NCBI GenBank assembly: GCA_963682175.1 | Contig: OY821775.1 | Span: forward strand, 37,136,053 to 37,200,052 | From: Triglochin maritima | Taxonomy: Eukaryota; Streptophyta; Magnoliopsida; Alismatales; Juncaginaceae | Direction of reading: 5' to 3' | Length of the DNA stretch: 64,000 nucleotides | Shown here: piece by piece, positions 1-9,614 of the stretch | Layout of the letters: each line of letters starts with the position of its first letter | Numbering within the stretch: the stretch's first letter is position 1 | Program-made: the position numbers and the translations under genes | The notes under the pieces: model-generated | Told to the model about the DNA's origin: nothing | What the model saw: only the letters and a program-made list of their open reading frames with translations | The model's database searches: none

Positions 1-217
1 GTTTCGAAAAATGGGAAAACTGCTGCGGCTTTCGTGCGACGGTTCCTTCTCTGACGTATCGAAAAGACCGGGAAGGGACATCAGACGCGCATGTTCACAT
101 CCCGACGCGCGAAAGAAAACCAAAAACGTTTCCGATCTTTCTCACATTCCCTTTCTCAACTTTTCTCCGATTCATCACCCCAGTTCTTCACCGTAACCCT
201 AGATATCTGTCGACCAA
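1..217. other. 5' flank of the MULE Ulp1 gene
   Basis: About 220 bases precede the first inferred ATG of the Ulp1-like gene. The stretch is moderately GC-rich at first (many CG dinucleotides), then pyrimidine-rich like a plant 5' leader. I looked for a terminal inverted repeat against 9615-9950 and did not see one by eye, so the left end of the element may lie outside the window. Short ORFs here have no recognisable homology. Confidence 0.35.
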
Positions 218-341
218 ATGGATTCTACACTTCAAGCTTCTATTTCGGGGGTTGTGGTGCACCAGGTTTGTCGTTTTTACCGTAACATTGAATTGCGATA
301 CTCTAAAAAGGAATGTTCTCATACGGTTGATGTCTTCCTAG

Positions 342-980
342 GCTTCTACGCATTACTTCCAGCCCTCCAAATGTTCGTGGACCCCAATAGAGAAGGTCTT
401 TGGGAAGTTGAGGGACGCAGAGAAAGATGCCTTCCGGGCTACACCCTTCGGTCACTTCATCAACCTCTCCAACGTTCCTGTCGATAATGACATTATCGAC
501 TGGTTCGTGGAACACTATGACCCCGAGGAGGTGGGGTTGAGGATCGGCTCTGGGGTAGTACACTTCACCGCCGAAGACGTTGCCCTAATTTTGGGGCTCA
601 GATTACATGGGAAGGCTGTCAGAATGCAGCCGAATGAAGTCGCAACCCGACAGGGGGAGATTCTGAACAACACCCAACTATCTGCCCAGATGATGGCTAC
701 GAGATATTTGGTTGATGAGGAGGAGGAGTACGTCCGGCTACTCATTTGTTACATCTTCAGCCATTTTTTGTTCTGCGATGGCACCCTTCGAACCAAAATT
801 TGGTTCCTCGACCACTTGGCCGACTTTACTAAACTACACAAGTACGCGTGGGCCGAGGCTGTTCAACAGGAACTTGTGAGGGGCCTGAAGAAGGCAAACC
901 GGGATCTACAAGATAGGCGATCTACCGGTTCTTCTATTTTAAGAAGGGGATACGTCGAGGGGTGTGTTGTTGTACTACAG
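342..980 (+). CDS. Exon 2: plant-mobile-domain/DUF1985-like region of the Ulp1 gene
   Basis: This exon gives 213 codons open from an acceptor (TTCCTAG, ending 341) to a donor (ctacag/gtaatg, 980/981). Visible motifs are KCSWTPIEKVFGKL, TPFGHFINLSN, then FTAEDVALILGLRLHGKAV, an acidic EEEEYVRLL segment, and FLDHLADFTKLHKYAWAEAV before GYVEGCVVVLQ. This order is typical of the N-terminal region of plant Ulp1 proteins carried by MULEs. An open frame continues into the intron array, but that continuation is repeat-encoded. The exon end is placed at 980 because the sequence after 2368 continues the conserved LQVW block. Confidence 0.75.
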
Positions 981-2368
981 GTAATGAAGTTGTTCCTTTT
1001 TATGTTATGTTTGTTCCTTTTTATGTTGAAGTTTTTCCTTTTTATGTTGAAGTTGTTCCTTTTTAAGTTCAAGTTGTTCCTTTTTAAGTTTCGCTTGTTC
1101 CTTTTGAAGTTTCGGTTGTTCCTTTTTAAGTTATGTCTGTTCCTTTTTATGTTGAAGTTGTTCCTTTTTAAGTTTCGCTTGTTCCTTTTTAAGTTTCGGT
1201 TGTTCCTTTTTATGTTATGTCTGTTCCTTTTTATGTTGAAGTTGTTCCTTTTTAAGTTTCGCTTGTTCCTTTTTAAGTTTTGGTTGTTCCTTTTTATGTT
1301 ATGTTTGTTCCTTTTTATGTTGAAGTTGTTCCTTTTTAAGTTTCGCTTGTTCCTTTTTAAGTTTCGGTTGTTTCTTTTTATGTTATGTCTGTTCCTTTTT
1401 ATGTTGAAGTTGTTCCTTTTTAAGTTTCGCTTGTTCCTTTTTAAGTTTCGGTTGTTCCTTTTTATGTTATGTTTGTTCCTTTTTATGTTGAAGTTGTTCC
1501 TTTATAAGTTTCGCTTGTTCCTTTTTAGGTTTCGCTTGTTCCTTTTTAAGTTTCGTTTGTTCCTTTTTAAGCTGAAGTTGTTCCTTTTTAAGTTCAAGTT
1601 GTTCTTTTTTAAGTTTCGCTTGTTCCTTTTTAAGTTCCGGTTGTTCCTTTTTAAGTTTCGGTTGTTCCTTTTTATGTCATGTCTATTCCTTTTTATGTTG
1701 AAGTTGTTCCTTTATAAGTTTTGCTTGTTCCTTTTTAGGTTTCGCTTGTTCCTTTTTAAGTTTCGTTTGTTCCTTTTAAGCTGAAGTTGTTCCTTTTTAA
1801 GTTCAAGTTGTTCCTTTTTAAGTTTCGTTTGTTCCTTTTTAAGTTCTGGTTGTTCCTTTTTAAGTTTTGGTTGTTCCTTTTTATGTTATGTCTGTTCCTT
1901 TTTATGTTGAAGTTGTTCCTTTTTAAGTTTCGCTTGTTCCTTTTTAAGTTTCGGTTGTTCCTTTTTATGTTATGTCTGTTCCTTTTTATGTTGAAGTTGT
2001 TCCTTTATAAGTTTCGCTTGTTCCTTTTTAAGCTGAAGTTGTTCCTTTTTAAGTTTCGCTTGTTCCTTTTTAAGTTTCGCTTTTTCCTTTTTAAGTTTCG
2101 GTTGTTCCTTTTTATGTTATGTCTGTTCCTTTTTATGTTGAAGTTGTTCCTTTTTAAGTTTCGCTTGTTCCTTTTTAAGTTTCGGTTGTTCTTTTTTATG
2201 TTATGTCTGTTCCTTTTTATGTTGAAGTTGTTCCTTTATAAGTTTCGCTTGTTCCTTTTTAGGTTTCGCTTGTTCCTTTTTAAGTTTCGTTTGTTCCTTT
2301 TTTAGCTGAAGTTGTTTCTTTTTAAGTTCAAGTTGATTCTTTTTTAAGTTTCTCTTGTTCTTTCTTAG
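981..2368 (+). repeat. Intron 2 minisatellite, 21-bp units with acceptor-like core (array 1)
   Basis: Almost the entire 1388-nt inferred intron is a tandem array of 21-bp units with core TTCCTTTTTAAG or TTCCTTTTTATG followed by a variable 9-mer (for example TTTCGCTTG, TTTCGGTTG, TTGAAGTTG, TTATGTCTG). Four units form an 84-bp higher-order repeat, seen for example with TTATGTTGAAG recurring at about 1147, 1231 and 1315. The intron begins gtaatg at 981. It ends with a diverged last unit, TTGTTCTTTCTTAG at 2355-2368, immediately before exon 3. Units are multiples of three and lack stops in one frame, which produces long ORFs reading LFLFKFR repeats. Confidence 0.9.
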
Positions 2369-2879
2369 GTATGGCTGTGCGAGAAGTTCAACCTGGCAGA
2401 GCCTAAAATGGGAGGCCATCCTAGGTGGAATCGGTGGTCGAGGATGTTTGGAAAACGGCTCATCCTGAAGAAATGGGAGGAAAAAGGCATCACCCTTTCA
2501 AAAATATACGAGGGAGACTTCAATAAGACTGAGTCGACGACCCTGACTCAGAAAGAGAGGGAAATCATTGGTCAGGCTGAAAAAACTCAGCCAACCCTAC
2601 GAACCAATAGTGATTGCCAGTCAACAAGCAGCGAACCTAGGCTGCAATTGAGGGACTGCAGCATCCCTCGGGACCCACTACGGGAAGAATTGGACTTTGC
2701 AATGTTGAAGACAAAATGGCTTCAAGCAGAAGTTGCACTGAATGAGGCAAATGAAGAGGTTAAGAGGCTGAATGAGGAACTTAGGAAGTCCAGGGAGGAA
2801 AATGAGACCCTAAGGGAAGAGATTGCATCTCTTCGAGGATATTGTATAGAAGGTGGACACGAAGGAAGAGAGGATGAAA

Positions 2880-3580
2880 GGAGGGATGAAGAGTAGGAAA
2901 GAGAGGAGGAGAATAGGAGGGAAATAGAGAATGAGATTGAGAGGGAAAGAGAAAGAGAAAAAGAAGAGAGCAGGAGAGAGGAGAAAAGGAGAGAGGAGGA
3001 GCAGAAAAGGAGAGAGGAGAAAAAGAGAGAGGAGAGGGAAAGAGAAGAGAAGAGGAAAGAGGAGGAGGAGAAAAGGAGAGAGGAGAGGGAAAGAGAAGAG
3101 AATATGAAAGAGGAGGAGGAGAAAAGGAGAGAGGAGAGGGAAAGAGAATAGAAGAGGAAAGAGGAGGAGGAGAAAAGGAGAGAGGAGAGGGAAAGAGAAG
3201 AGAAGAGGAAAGAGGAGGAGGAGAAAAGGAGAGAGGAGAAGAGGAAAGAGGAGGAGAAAAGAGGGAGAGAGAGCAGAAGAGAATAGAAGAGGAGAAGAGG
3301 AAAGAGGAGGAGAAAAGGAGAGAGGAGAGGGAAAGAGAAGAGAAGAGGAAAGAGGAGGAGAAAAGGAGAGAGGAGAGGGAAAGAGAAGAGAAGAGGAAAG
3401 AGGAGGAGAAAAGGAGAGAGGAGAGGGAAAAAGAAGAGAAGAGGAAAGAGGAGGAGAAAAATAGGGAGAGAGAGCAGAAGAGAATAGAAGAGGAAAAGAG
3501 GAGGGAGGAAGAGGAAAGAAAACGAGAAGAGAGACAGGGAGAGGAGAGAAGAGGAAAGCTGATGATAAAAGGAGGGAGGC
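2880..3580 (+). repeat. GA-rich tandem repeat coding a charged coiled coil
   Basis: The purine strand carries units of roughly 51 bp built from GAG, AAG, AGA and GAA codons, encoding E/K/R-rich sequence (REEREREEKRKEEEEK pattern). It continues a real coiled coil that begins around 2690 (AMLKTKWLQAEVALNEANE and following heptads). TAG at 2894 and 3149 lie in the frame that otherwise continues the coiled coil. Near 3260 the frame shifts relative to sister repeats, and near 3550 it shifts again into the frame of the protease domain. The minus strand gives long serine/leucine/phenylalanine-rich ORFs that are only the complement of this repeat. Confidence 0.85.
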
Positions 3581-4568
3581 CGAAGCTTCAAAGAAGAGGT
3601 TGAGGGAAGAGGTAGAAAGAAAGAGGGTAGAGGAGGATGAGGGAAAGGAAAAACCCCTCAGGGCAGACTGGGGGGCCAAAGGATCACGCTCAACGGCCAA
3701 AAAACAAGAAGATGAGGTGAAAGAAAGGAAGAAAAAAGAAGAGGAGCGGAAAAGGGGAGATAGAAGGCTCCAAAGGAGCATGAACAAAAAAAGAAAGCGG
3801 GATGGGAATGACGATTTCAAGTTGGCTCATCACGGGAGAGAGGATAGGCCAGACGTTGACATGGATGCATTGGGCACATTGAGCCCCGATGAGCTGAACA
3901 TTGTACTGAAGGTGACCGCACCTACACATAACCAACGGGAGGTGATCTGGAGAGGTGATTTCTGTTTCTTCACACGTTCCGACCTGAAGGAGCTAATGAC
4001 GAAGGGGATGGATTTGACCAACGAGGCGATAGACAGTATGCTTTGTGTACTTGAAGAGCGCCAAAAAACAGAAAACTACCCCCAAGAGGTAATTTGTATT
4101 CCAAGCTTCTATTCGGAAAGAGTTATGATCGATCAAGGGGATACCATGATTGAAGAGTGGCTGGCGCCCAAATTACAAGGCCAGGAAACGGGAAGCCTCG
4201 TCATTGCACAACCATTGCTGTTGTCAGAACACTGGACCCTTGTAGTTGTTAATGGCTTAGACAAGGAGATCCTGCATTACAACAGTTGCAATAGGGAGCT
4301 GGTACCAGATGAGGATCCTGACAATGCGGTAAGGGTACATGAATGTTCGGCCAAAGATGTGAGTGAATTCTGGAGAAACCGTCTTAAGGTGAACTGGCCA
4401 TTGAGATACCTCAGGGAAACGTGCCAAAGACAAATGCCGGGAAGCAACGACTGCGGTGTTTTTCTATACTACTGGATCAAATGTCTCATGCAAAATGTCA
4501 ACCCAACGGAAACGAAAACCCCAAGACACTTCACTCCATCAGGGGTGAAATGGCCATTACTTTATTGA
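3552..4568 (+). CDS. Ulp1/C48 cysteine protease domain
   Basis: This is the C-terminal catalytic region of the Ulp1-like gene, open from about 3552 to TGA at 4568. After a lysine/arginine-rich linker (NKKRKRDG, a likely nuclear signal) come NYPQEVICIPSFY, SEHWTLVVVNG, LHYNSCNRE and QMPGSNDCGVFLYYW. By family knowledge the catalytic set is His (CAC at 4230), an acidic or amide residue (here Asn, AAC at 4281, where most Ulp1 enzymes have Asp), the oxyanion-hole Gln (CAA at 4431) and Cys (TGC at 4452). The domain would cut SUMO or another ubiquitin-like modifier. His, Gln and Cys are intact; the Asp-to-Asn change may lower or alter activity. Confidence 0.8.
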   Translation, partial: RKADDKRREAEASKKRLREEVERKRVEEDEGKEKPLRADWGAKGSRSTAKKQEDEVKERKKKEEERKRGDRRLQRSMNKKRKRDGNDDFKLAHHGREDRPDVDMDALGTLSPDELNIVLKVTAPTHNQREVIWRGDFCFFTRSDLKELMTKGMDLTNEAIDSMLCVLEERQKTENYPQEVICIPSFYSERVMIDQGDTMIEEWLAPKLQGQETGSLVIAQPLLLSEHWTLVVVNGLDKEILHYNSCNRELVPDEDPDNAVRVHECSAKDVSEFWRNRLKVNWPLRYLRETCQRQMPGSNDCGVFLYYWIKCLMQNVNPTETKTPRHFTPSGVKWPLLY

Positions 4569-4689
4569 GGGACTCCCGCTGCTGTGTCGAATTTAAGTAG
4601 TGCATAGTTGTAAATTAAAACAGGAACAAATACATTTTATAGTTGTTGTAATTAAAACTTTTCCAAACTTTTCCATAGTTGTAATTAAA

Positions 4690-5650
4690 ATTTTTCCATA
4701 GTTGTACTTAAAAAGGAACCGACTACAATTAAAAAGTAACAGACTACACTAAAAAAGGAACATACTTCACTTAAAAAGTAACAGACTACACTTAAAAAGG
4801 AACAGACTTCACTTAAAAAGGAACAGACTTCACTTAAAAAGGAACAAACTTCACTTAAAAAGAGACAGACATCACTTAAAAAGGAACAGACTTCACTTAA
4901 AAAGGAACAGACTTCACTTAAAAAGAGACAGACATCACTTAAAAAGGAACAGACATCAGTTAAAAAGGAACAGACTTCACTTAAAAAGGAACAGACTTCA
5001 CTTAAAAAGTAACAGACTTCACTTAAAAAGGAACAGACTTCACTTAAAAAGGAACATACTACACTTAAAAAGGAACAGACTTCACTTAAAAAGGAACAGA
5101 CATCAGTTAAAAAGTAACAGACTACACTTAAAAAGGAACAGACTTCACTTAAAAAGGAACAGACTACACTTAAAAAGGAACAGACATCAGTTAAAAAGTA
5201 ACAGACTACACTTAAAAAGGAACAGACTTCACTTAAAAAGGAACAGACTACACTTAAAAAGGAACAGACATCAGTTAAAAAGGAACAAACTTCACTTAAA
5301 AAGTAACAGATCACACTTAAAAAGGAACAGACTTCACTTAAAAAGAGTCAGACATCACTTAAAAAGGAACAGACATCAGTTAAAAAGGAACAGACTTCAC
5401 TTAAAAAGGAACAAACTTCACTTAAAAAGGAACAAACTTCACTTAAAAAGAAACCAAAATAACATAAAAAGGATCAGAAATAATTTAAAAAGGAACAGAC
5501 AATAACATAAAAAGGAACAGACTTCACTTATAAAGGTACAAGCAATTCATAAAAAGGAACATATATCACTTAAAAAGATACAAGTCACAGTTAAAAAGGA
5601 GAACCGTAAACTTACAAGGGAACTTTAACTCAGAATTAAAAGAGAACTTT
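4690..5650 (-). repeat. Minisatellite array 2 between the convergent MULE genes
   Basis: About 45 units of 21 bp, written on the plus strand as cttaaaaaggaac followed by agacttca, agactaca or agacatca. Read on the minus strand, the transposase sense, the unit is TGTTCCTTTTTAAG plus a variable tail such as TGAAGTC. The first 14 bases are the same as in array 1, while the tail differs. The array lies downstream of both genes, between the Ulp1 stop (4568) and the transposase stop (5717). Its edges decay gradually into AT-rich DNA (4570-4690 and 5460-5700). Confidence 0.9.
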
Positions 5651-5716
5651 ACACTTAAGAATAACTGTTGTCTTACAAAAATGTAAAAAATTCAAAGACC
5701 AAGCCTTGGTGCATAA

Positions 5717-8700
5717 TTAAGGAGCAATTTGGTCGTAATACAACTTCATGTCCCAATCGTCAAAATCTGGATCCCCTGGTCTAGGTGCGACCTCATGCAT
5801 AGGTGATTTGTCCTTCCTTCGATACTTGCTCTTTTCTGCTGTGAGGCGCTTTTTTTGGCTTCTTTGAAGAATCCTCTCGGCTAAGGAAACCCGACGTCTA
5901 GTAGGCGGTCTTCCTGGACGGGTTACTTTGTCTGGATTGCGCAAAGAGGTACCGTCGGCCACAACTTCATCAACTATGGGAGGGGCGTGGGGAATGTTAA
6001 TACGAGACCTGAGCCACTCCATACACTTCACGGCCTTAAGATACCTTTCATGAGAAATGAATGCTTCCTGTGCAATCCAAAGAGCGCGACCCATTATGTC
6101 GGCGTCACGACTCAGCGCATCCTTCTCCAATACGCCATCGGCTTGGTACACCTTTTCTCCATAGCTCCGACGAATATCCTTCCGCCTTCGATCTGTGATG
6201 TAAGACGGCGGGAGTAATGCATTAGGATCTAGCCGTGCAAATACGACCAGGAGGTGACAGCATAGAATACCAACACGCTTAAACAGTTTACAATCGCATG
6301 TCAAGTTCAGACATGTCCTCTCTACAAGGAAACGTTTCGATAATAGTTGCTCACCGACCCGTACACGTTCAGTCACCTTGTAATGAAACGCGTCGGCTGA
6401 TTGCAACTCCTCGGTTAGGTCGCAGTTCATCATCTTACCAATTTGTAACTGTACTTTCTTGAAAACCCCTACGGTATACAACTCGCTCATTTGACTCTCG
6501 AAGGGATATATTGAAACCATTTGGGGTTTCTTATGTAGGCAATCGAAATCCGATTGAGCTTCCTTCTCGTACTTGTGACGTAGAGCAAGTTCGTATTGTT
6601 GAACGAACTGCTTAAGGGTGGTTCTAGAAGATAAGTACTTGTCGAAGAAGGAGGTCACTTAAAAATCACTACAAAGGAAACGAGGTCACTTAAAAAGGAA
6701 CTGACATCAATTAAAAAGGAACATACAACACTAAAAAGGAACAGACTACACTTAAGAAGGAACAGAAATCACTTAAAAAGGAACAAACTTCACTTAAAAA
6801 GGAACAGACTTCACTTAAAAAGGAACAGACTTCACTTAAAAAGAGACAGACATCACTTAAAAAGGAACAGACATCAGTTAAAAAGGAACAGACTTCACTT
6901 AAAAAGGAACAGACTTTACTAAAAAAGGAACAGACTTCACTTAAAAAGGAACATACTTCACTTAAAAAGAGACAGACATCACTTAAAAAGGAACAGACAT
7001 CACTTAAAAAGGAACAGACTTCACTTAAAAAGTAACAGACTACACTTAAAAAGGAACAGACTTCACTTAAAAAGAGACAGACATCACTTAAAAAGGAACA
7101 GACATCAGTTAAAAAGGAACAGACTTCACTTAAAAAGGAACCGACTTCACATAAAAGGGAACAAACATCAGTTAAAAAGGAACAGACTTCACTAAAAAGG
7201 AACAGACTTCACTTAAAAAGTAACAGACATCACTTAAAAAGGAACAAACTTCACTTAAAAAGGAACAGACATCCCCTAAAAAGGAACATACATCACTTAA
7301 AAAGGAACAGACTACACTTAAAAAGTAACAGACATCTTAAAAATGAACAGACTACACTTAAAAAGGAACAGACATCTCTTAAAAAGGAACAAACATCTCT
7401 TAAAAAAGAACAGACATCACTTAAAAAGGAACATACAACACTAAAAAGGAACAGACTACACATAAGAAGGAACAGACTACACTTAAAAAGGAATAGACAA
7501 CTTAAAAATGAACAGACTACAAATAAAAAGGAACAGACTACACTTAAAAAGGAACATACAACACTAAAAAGGAACAGACTACACATAAGAATGAACAGAC
7601 TACACTTAAAAAGGAACAGACAACTTAAAAATGAACAGACTACAAATAAAAAGGAACAGACTACACTTAAAAAGGAACATACAACACTAAAAAGGAACAG
7701 ACTACACATAAGAAGGAACAGACTACACTTAAAAAGGAACAGATAACTTAAAAATGAACAGACTACAAATAAAAAGGAACAGACTACACTTAAAAAGGAA
7801 CATACAACACTAAAAAGGATTAGACTACACATAAGAAGGAACAGACTACACTTAAAAAGGAACAGACAACTTAAAAATGAACAGACTACAAATAAAAAGG
7901 AACATACTACACTTAAAAAGGAACATAAAAAGGGACATGTCGTATTTGTTAAGAAGGAACAGACAACACTAAAAAGGAACCGACTTCACATAAAAAGGAA
8001 AAGAAATCACTTAAAAAGGAACAGATTTAACTTAAAAAGGGACAGTCATCGCTTAAAAAGGAACAGACTTCACTTAAGAAGGAACATACTTCACTTAAAA
8101 AGAGACAGACATCACTTAAAAAGGAACAGACATCACTTAAAAAGTAATAGACTACACTTAAAAAGGAACGGACTACACTTAAAAAGGAACAGACATCTCT
8201 TAAAGAGGAACAAACATCTCTTAAAAAGGAACAGACATCACTTAAAAAGGAACAGACAACACTAAAAAGGAACAGACTACACATAAGAAGGAACAGACTA
8301 CACTTAAAAAGGAACAGACAACTTAACAATGAACAGACTACACATAAAAAGGAACATACTTCACTTAAAAAGGAACAAACATCTCTTAAAAAGGAACAGA
8401 CATCTCTTAAAAAGGAACAAACTACACTTAAAAAGGAACATACAACACTAAAAAGGAACAGACTACACTTAAGAAGGAACAGAAATCACTTAAAAAGGAA
8501 CAGACTTCACTTAAAAAGGGACACACATCACTTAAAAAGGAACAGACAACACTAAAAAGGAACAGACTTCACTTAAGAAAGAATAGACATAAGTTAAAAA
8601 GGAACAGACTTCACTTAAAAAGGAACACACATCACTTAAAAAGGAAAACCAATAACTCAGAAATCATAAAGGACAACTCTACATACGTACCTCCCATACA

Positions 8701-9614
8701 CGAAAGCCACGTCTGAAAGAGCCATATGTAGTTTTCAGTGGTCTCGGAAGACAGCAAAGCGCAACCGAGCAACACAGACTCGAAATGGTGATTAACTCCC
8801 ACAAATGGTGCAAAGGGCATGTCGTATTTGTTTGTGAGGTACGTAGTGTCGACACATATAGCATCCCCAAAGTATGAATAGGCAGCCCTGGAACGGCAGT
8901 CGGCCCAGAAAACGTTCATTAGTCTTCCCTCGTCATCCATATCCACGACATAGAAAAACATTGCATCAATCTTCTGCATCTTAATGAAATAGTTCTGAAG
9001 AGCTTGTGCATCGCCGGGTCCCATTTTCAAATTTCTTACTTCGGTTATAACATTCCTGCACACACAAAAAATATTAAGGCCGCAGATTTCTACAAACAAA
9101 ATAGCGTACAAAAGTCTTCAAACCTTAGGTCTCTATCGTTAAAAGTAAGTTTGTCATGTCCCCCAGCCTCAACAACAAACGATTGCATGGTCTTAGCAGC
9201 AGAGATCCCAGAAGCATCGTTGCACGCTATTCGTGCTATGGCGGCCTCAAGTACAAATCGTTTCTGTCTTAGAAAACGCATCTGGTGCTCCTGCAGCATT
9301 TCATGGTTATGATTGAGATCGACAAAGTTAATCTGGTATCCCCTTGCTGGGTTTCCAGAAACCCTGATGCGAGCCGTGCACTGAACTCTACTAGATAAAC
9401 GTGGCTTCATTATGCCTTGACCTTGGTCTGTTGGTACGTTACCCTCCTTGGAACAAGTAAGAGTAGCCCGGGTAACCACACCAGCGTCGTAATGAGTATG
9501 TCGTAGCTTAACACCAAAACCACAAGCATCAGCATAGTCGTTGTAAAAGGCTCTTGCTCCTTCGAAAGAGGGGAAAATCATCTTCTCCTTAGGAACGTTT
9601 GACGTCATTTCCAT
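5717..9614 (-). pseudogene. FAR1-type MULE transposase gene, catalytic middle missing
   Basis: Minus-strand exons are 9614-9124, 9055-8691 and 6657-5717. Intron 1 (68 nt) runs GTTTGA to TGTGTGCAG. Intron 2 runs GTACGT (8690) to TTTTTAAG (6658) and is minisatellite. Exon 1 starts at ATG 9614 and holds a FAR1 DNA-binding domain (SFEGARAFYNDYADACGFGV, later NHNHEML). Exon 2 holds the first part of the MULE transposase domain (GDAICVDTTYLTNKYDMPFA, VGVNHHFESVLLGCALL, TWLSCMGG). Exon 3 starts at TSFFDKYLSSRTTL and contains a SWIM zinc finger (CDC...CCH) and a basic C-terminus. The phases agree and would give about 598 residues. However, the roughly 150-residue stretch normally between CMGG and the RSES-FFD block, with the second catalytic Asp and the Glu, is absent from the window. 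A mobilisation role is known for the family; this copy should not be catalytic. Confidence 0.8.
6659..8690 (-). repeat. Transposase intron 2 minisatellite (array 3)
   Basis: Roughly 2 kb of 21-bp units with the same sense-strand core TTCCTTTTTAAG occupy nearly the whole inferred intron, from just inside the GTACGT donor to the acceptor TTTTTAAG that abuts exon 3. Near 7430-7920 a higher-order block of about 123 bp recurs four times (recognised by catacaacactaaaaagg and by short units carrying aacttaaaaatg). At 7935-7949 the array contains a 15-bp match to exon 2 (catgtcgtatttgtt, coding NKYDM). Long minus-strand ORFs here (CSFLSVV-type repeats) are repeat artefacts. Confidence 0.9.

Larger units (their letters stand above)
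218..4568 (+). pseudogene. MULE-borne Ulp1 (C48) protease gene with plant-mobile-domain-like N-terminus, broken
   Basis: Three exons can be inferred. Exon 1 is 218-265 (ATG start, 16 codons). A 76-nt intron ends in TTCCTAG at 341. Exon 2 is 342-980 and encodes a domain with TPFGHFINL and FTAEDVALILGLRL, resembling the DUF1985/plant-mobile-domain regions of MULE Ulp1 proteins. Intron 2 (981-2368) is a minisatellite. Exon 3 starts at 2369, where reading resumes in frame as LQ-VWLCEKF. It then gives a coiled coil, a GA-rich repeat coding E/K/R-rich sequence, and a C-terminal C48 peptidase domain ending in TGA at 4568. Exons 1 to 3 join in phase 0. In-frame TAG codons at 2894 and 3149, and frame changes near 3260 and 3550, break the reading, so this copy is probably a pseudogene. 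In Arabidopsis (Kaonashi) and melon (CUMULE), related Ulp1 genes travel in MULEs. The role is inferred to be a SUMO/ubiquitin-like protease carried by the transposon. Confidence 0.75.

Noticed and set aside
408..2305. Long ORFs with LFLFKFR repeats (and CSFLSVV-type ORFs on the minus strand at 4685-5314, 7293-7832, 8027-8329) as novel repeat proteins
   Set aside because: They are translations of the 21-bp minisatellite, whose length is a multiple of three. The conserved coding blocks on both sides join by GT-AG splicing that removes the arrays.
2722..3820. Minus-strand ORFs of 289 and 336 codons rich in Ser, Leu and Phe
   Set aside because: They are the complement of the GA-rich coiled-coil repeat; no domain and no independent signals.
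4690..8640. CRISPR-like direct repeats
   Set aside because: Units are contiguous with no unique spacers, the locus is a plant nuclear transposon, and no cas genes exist.
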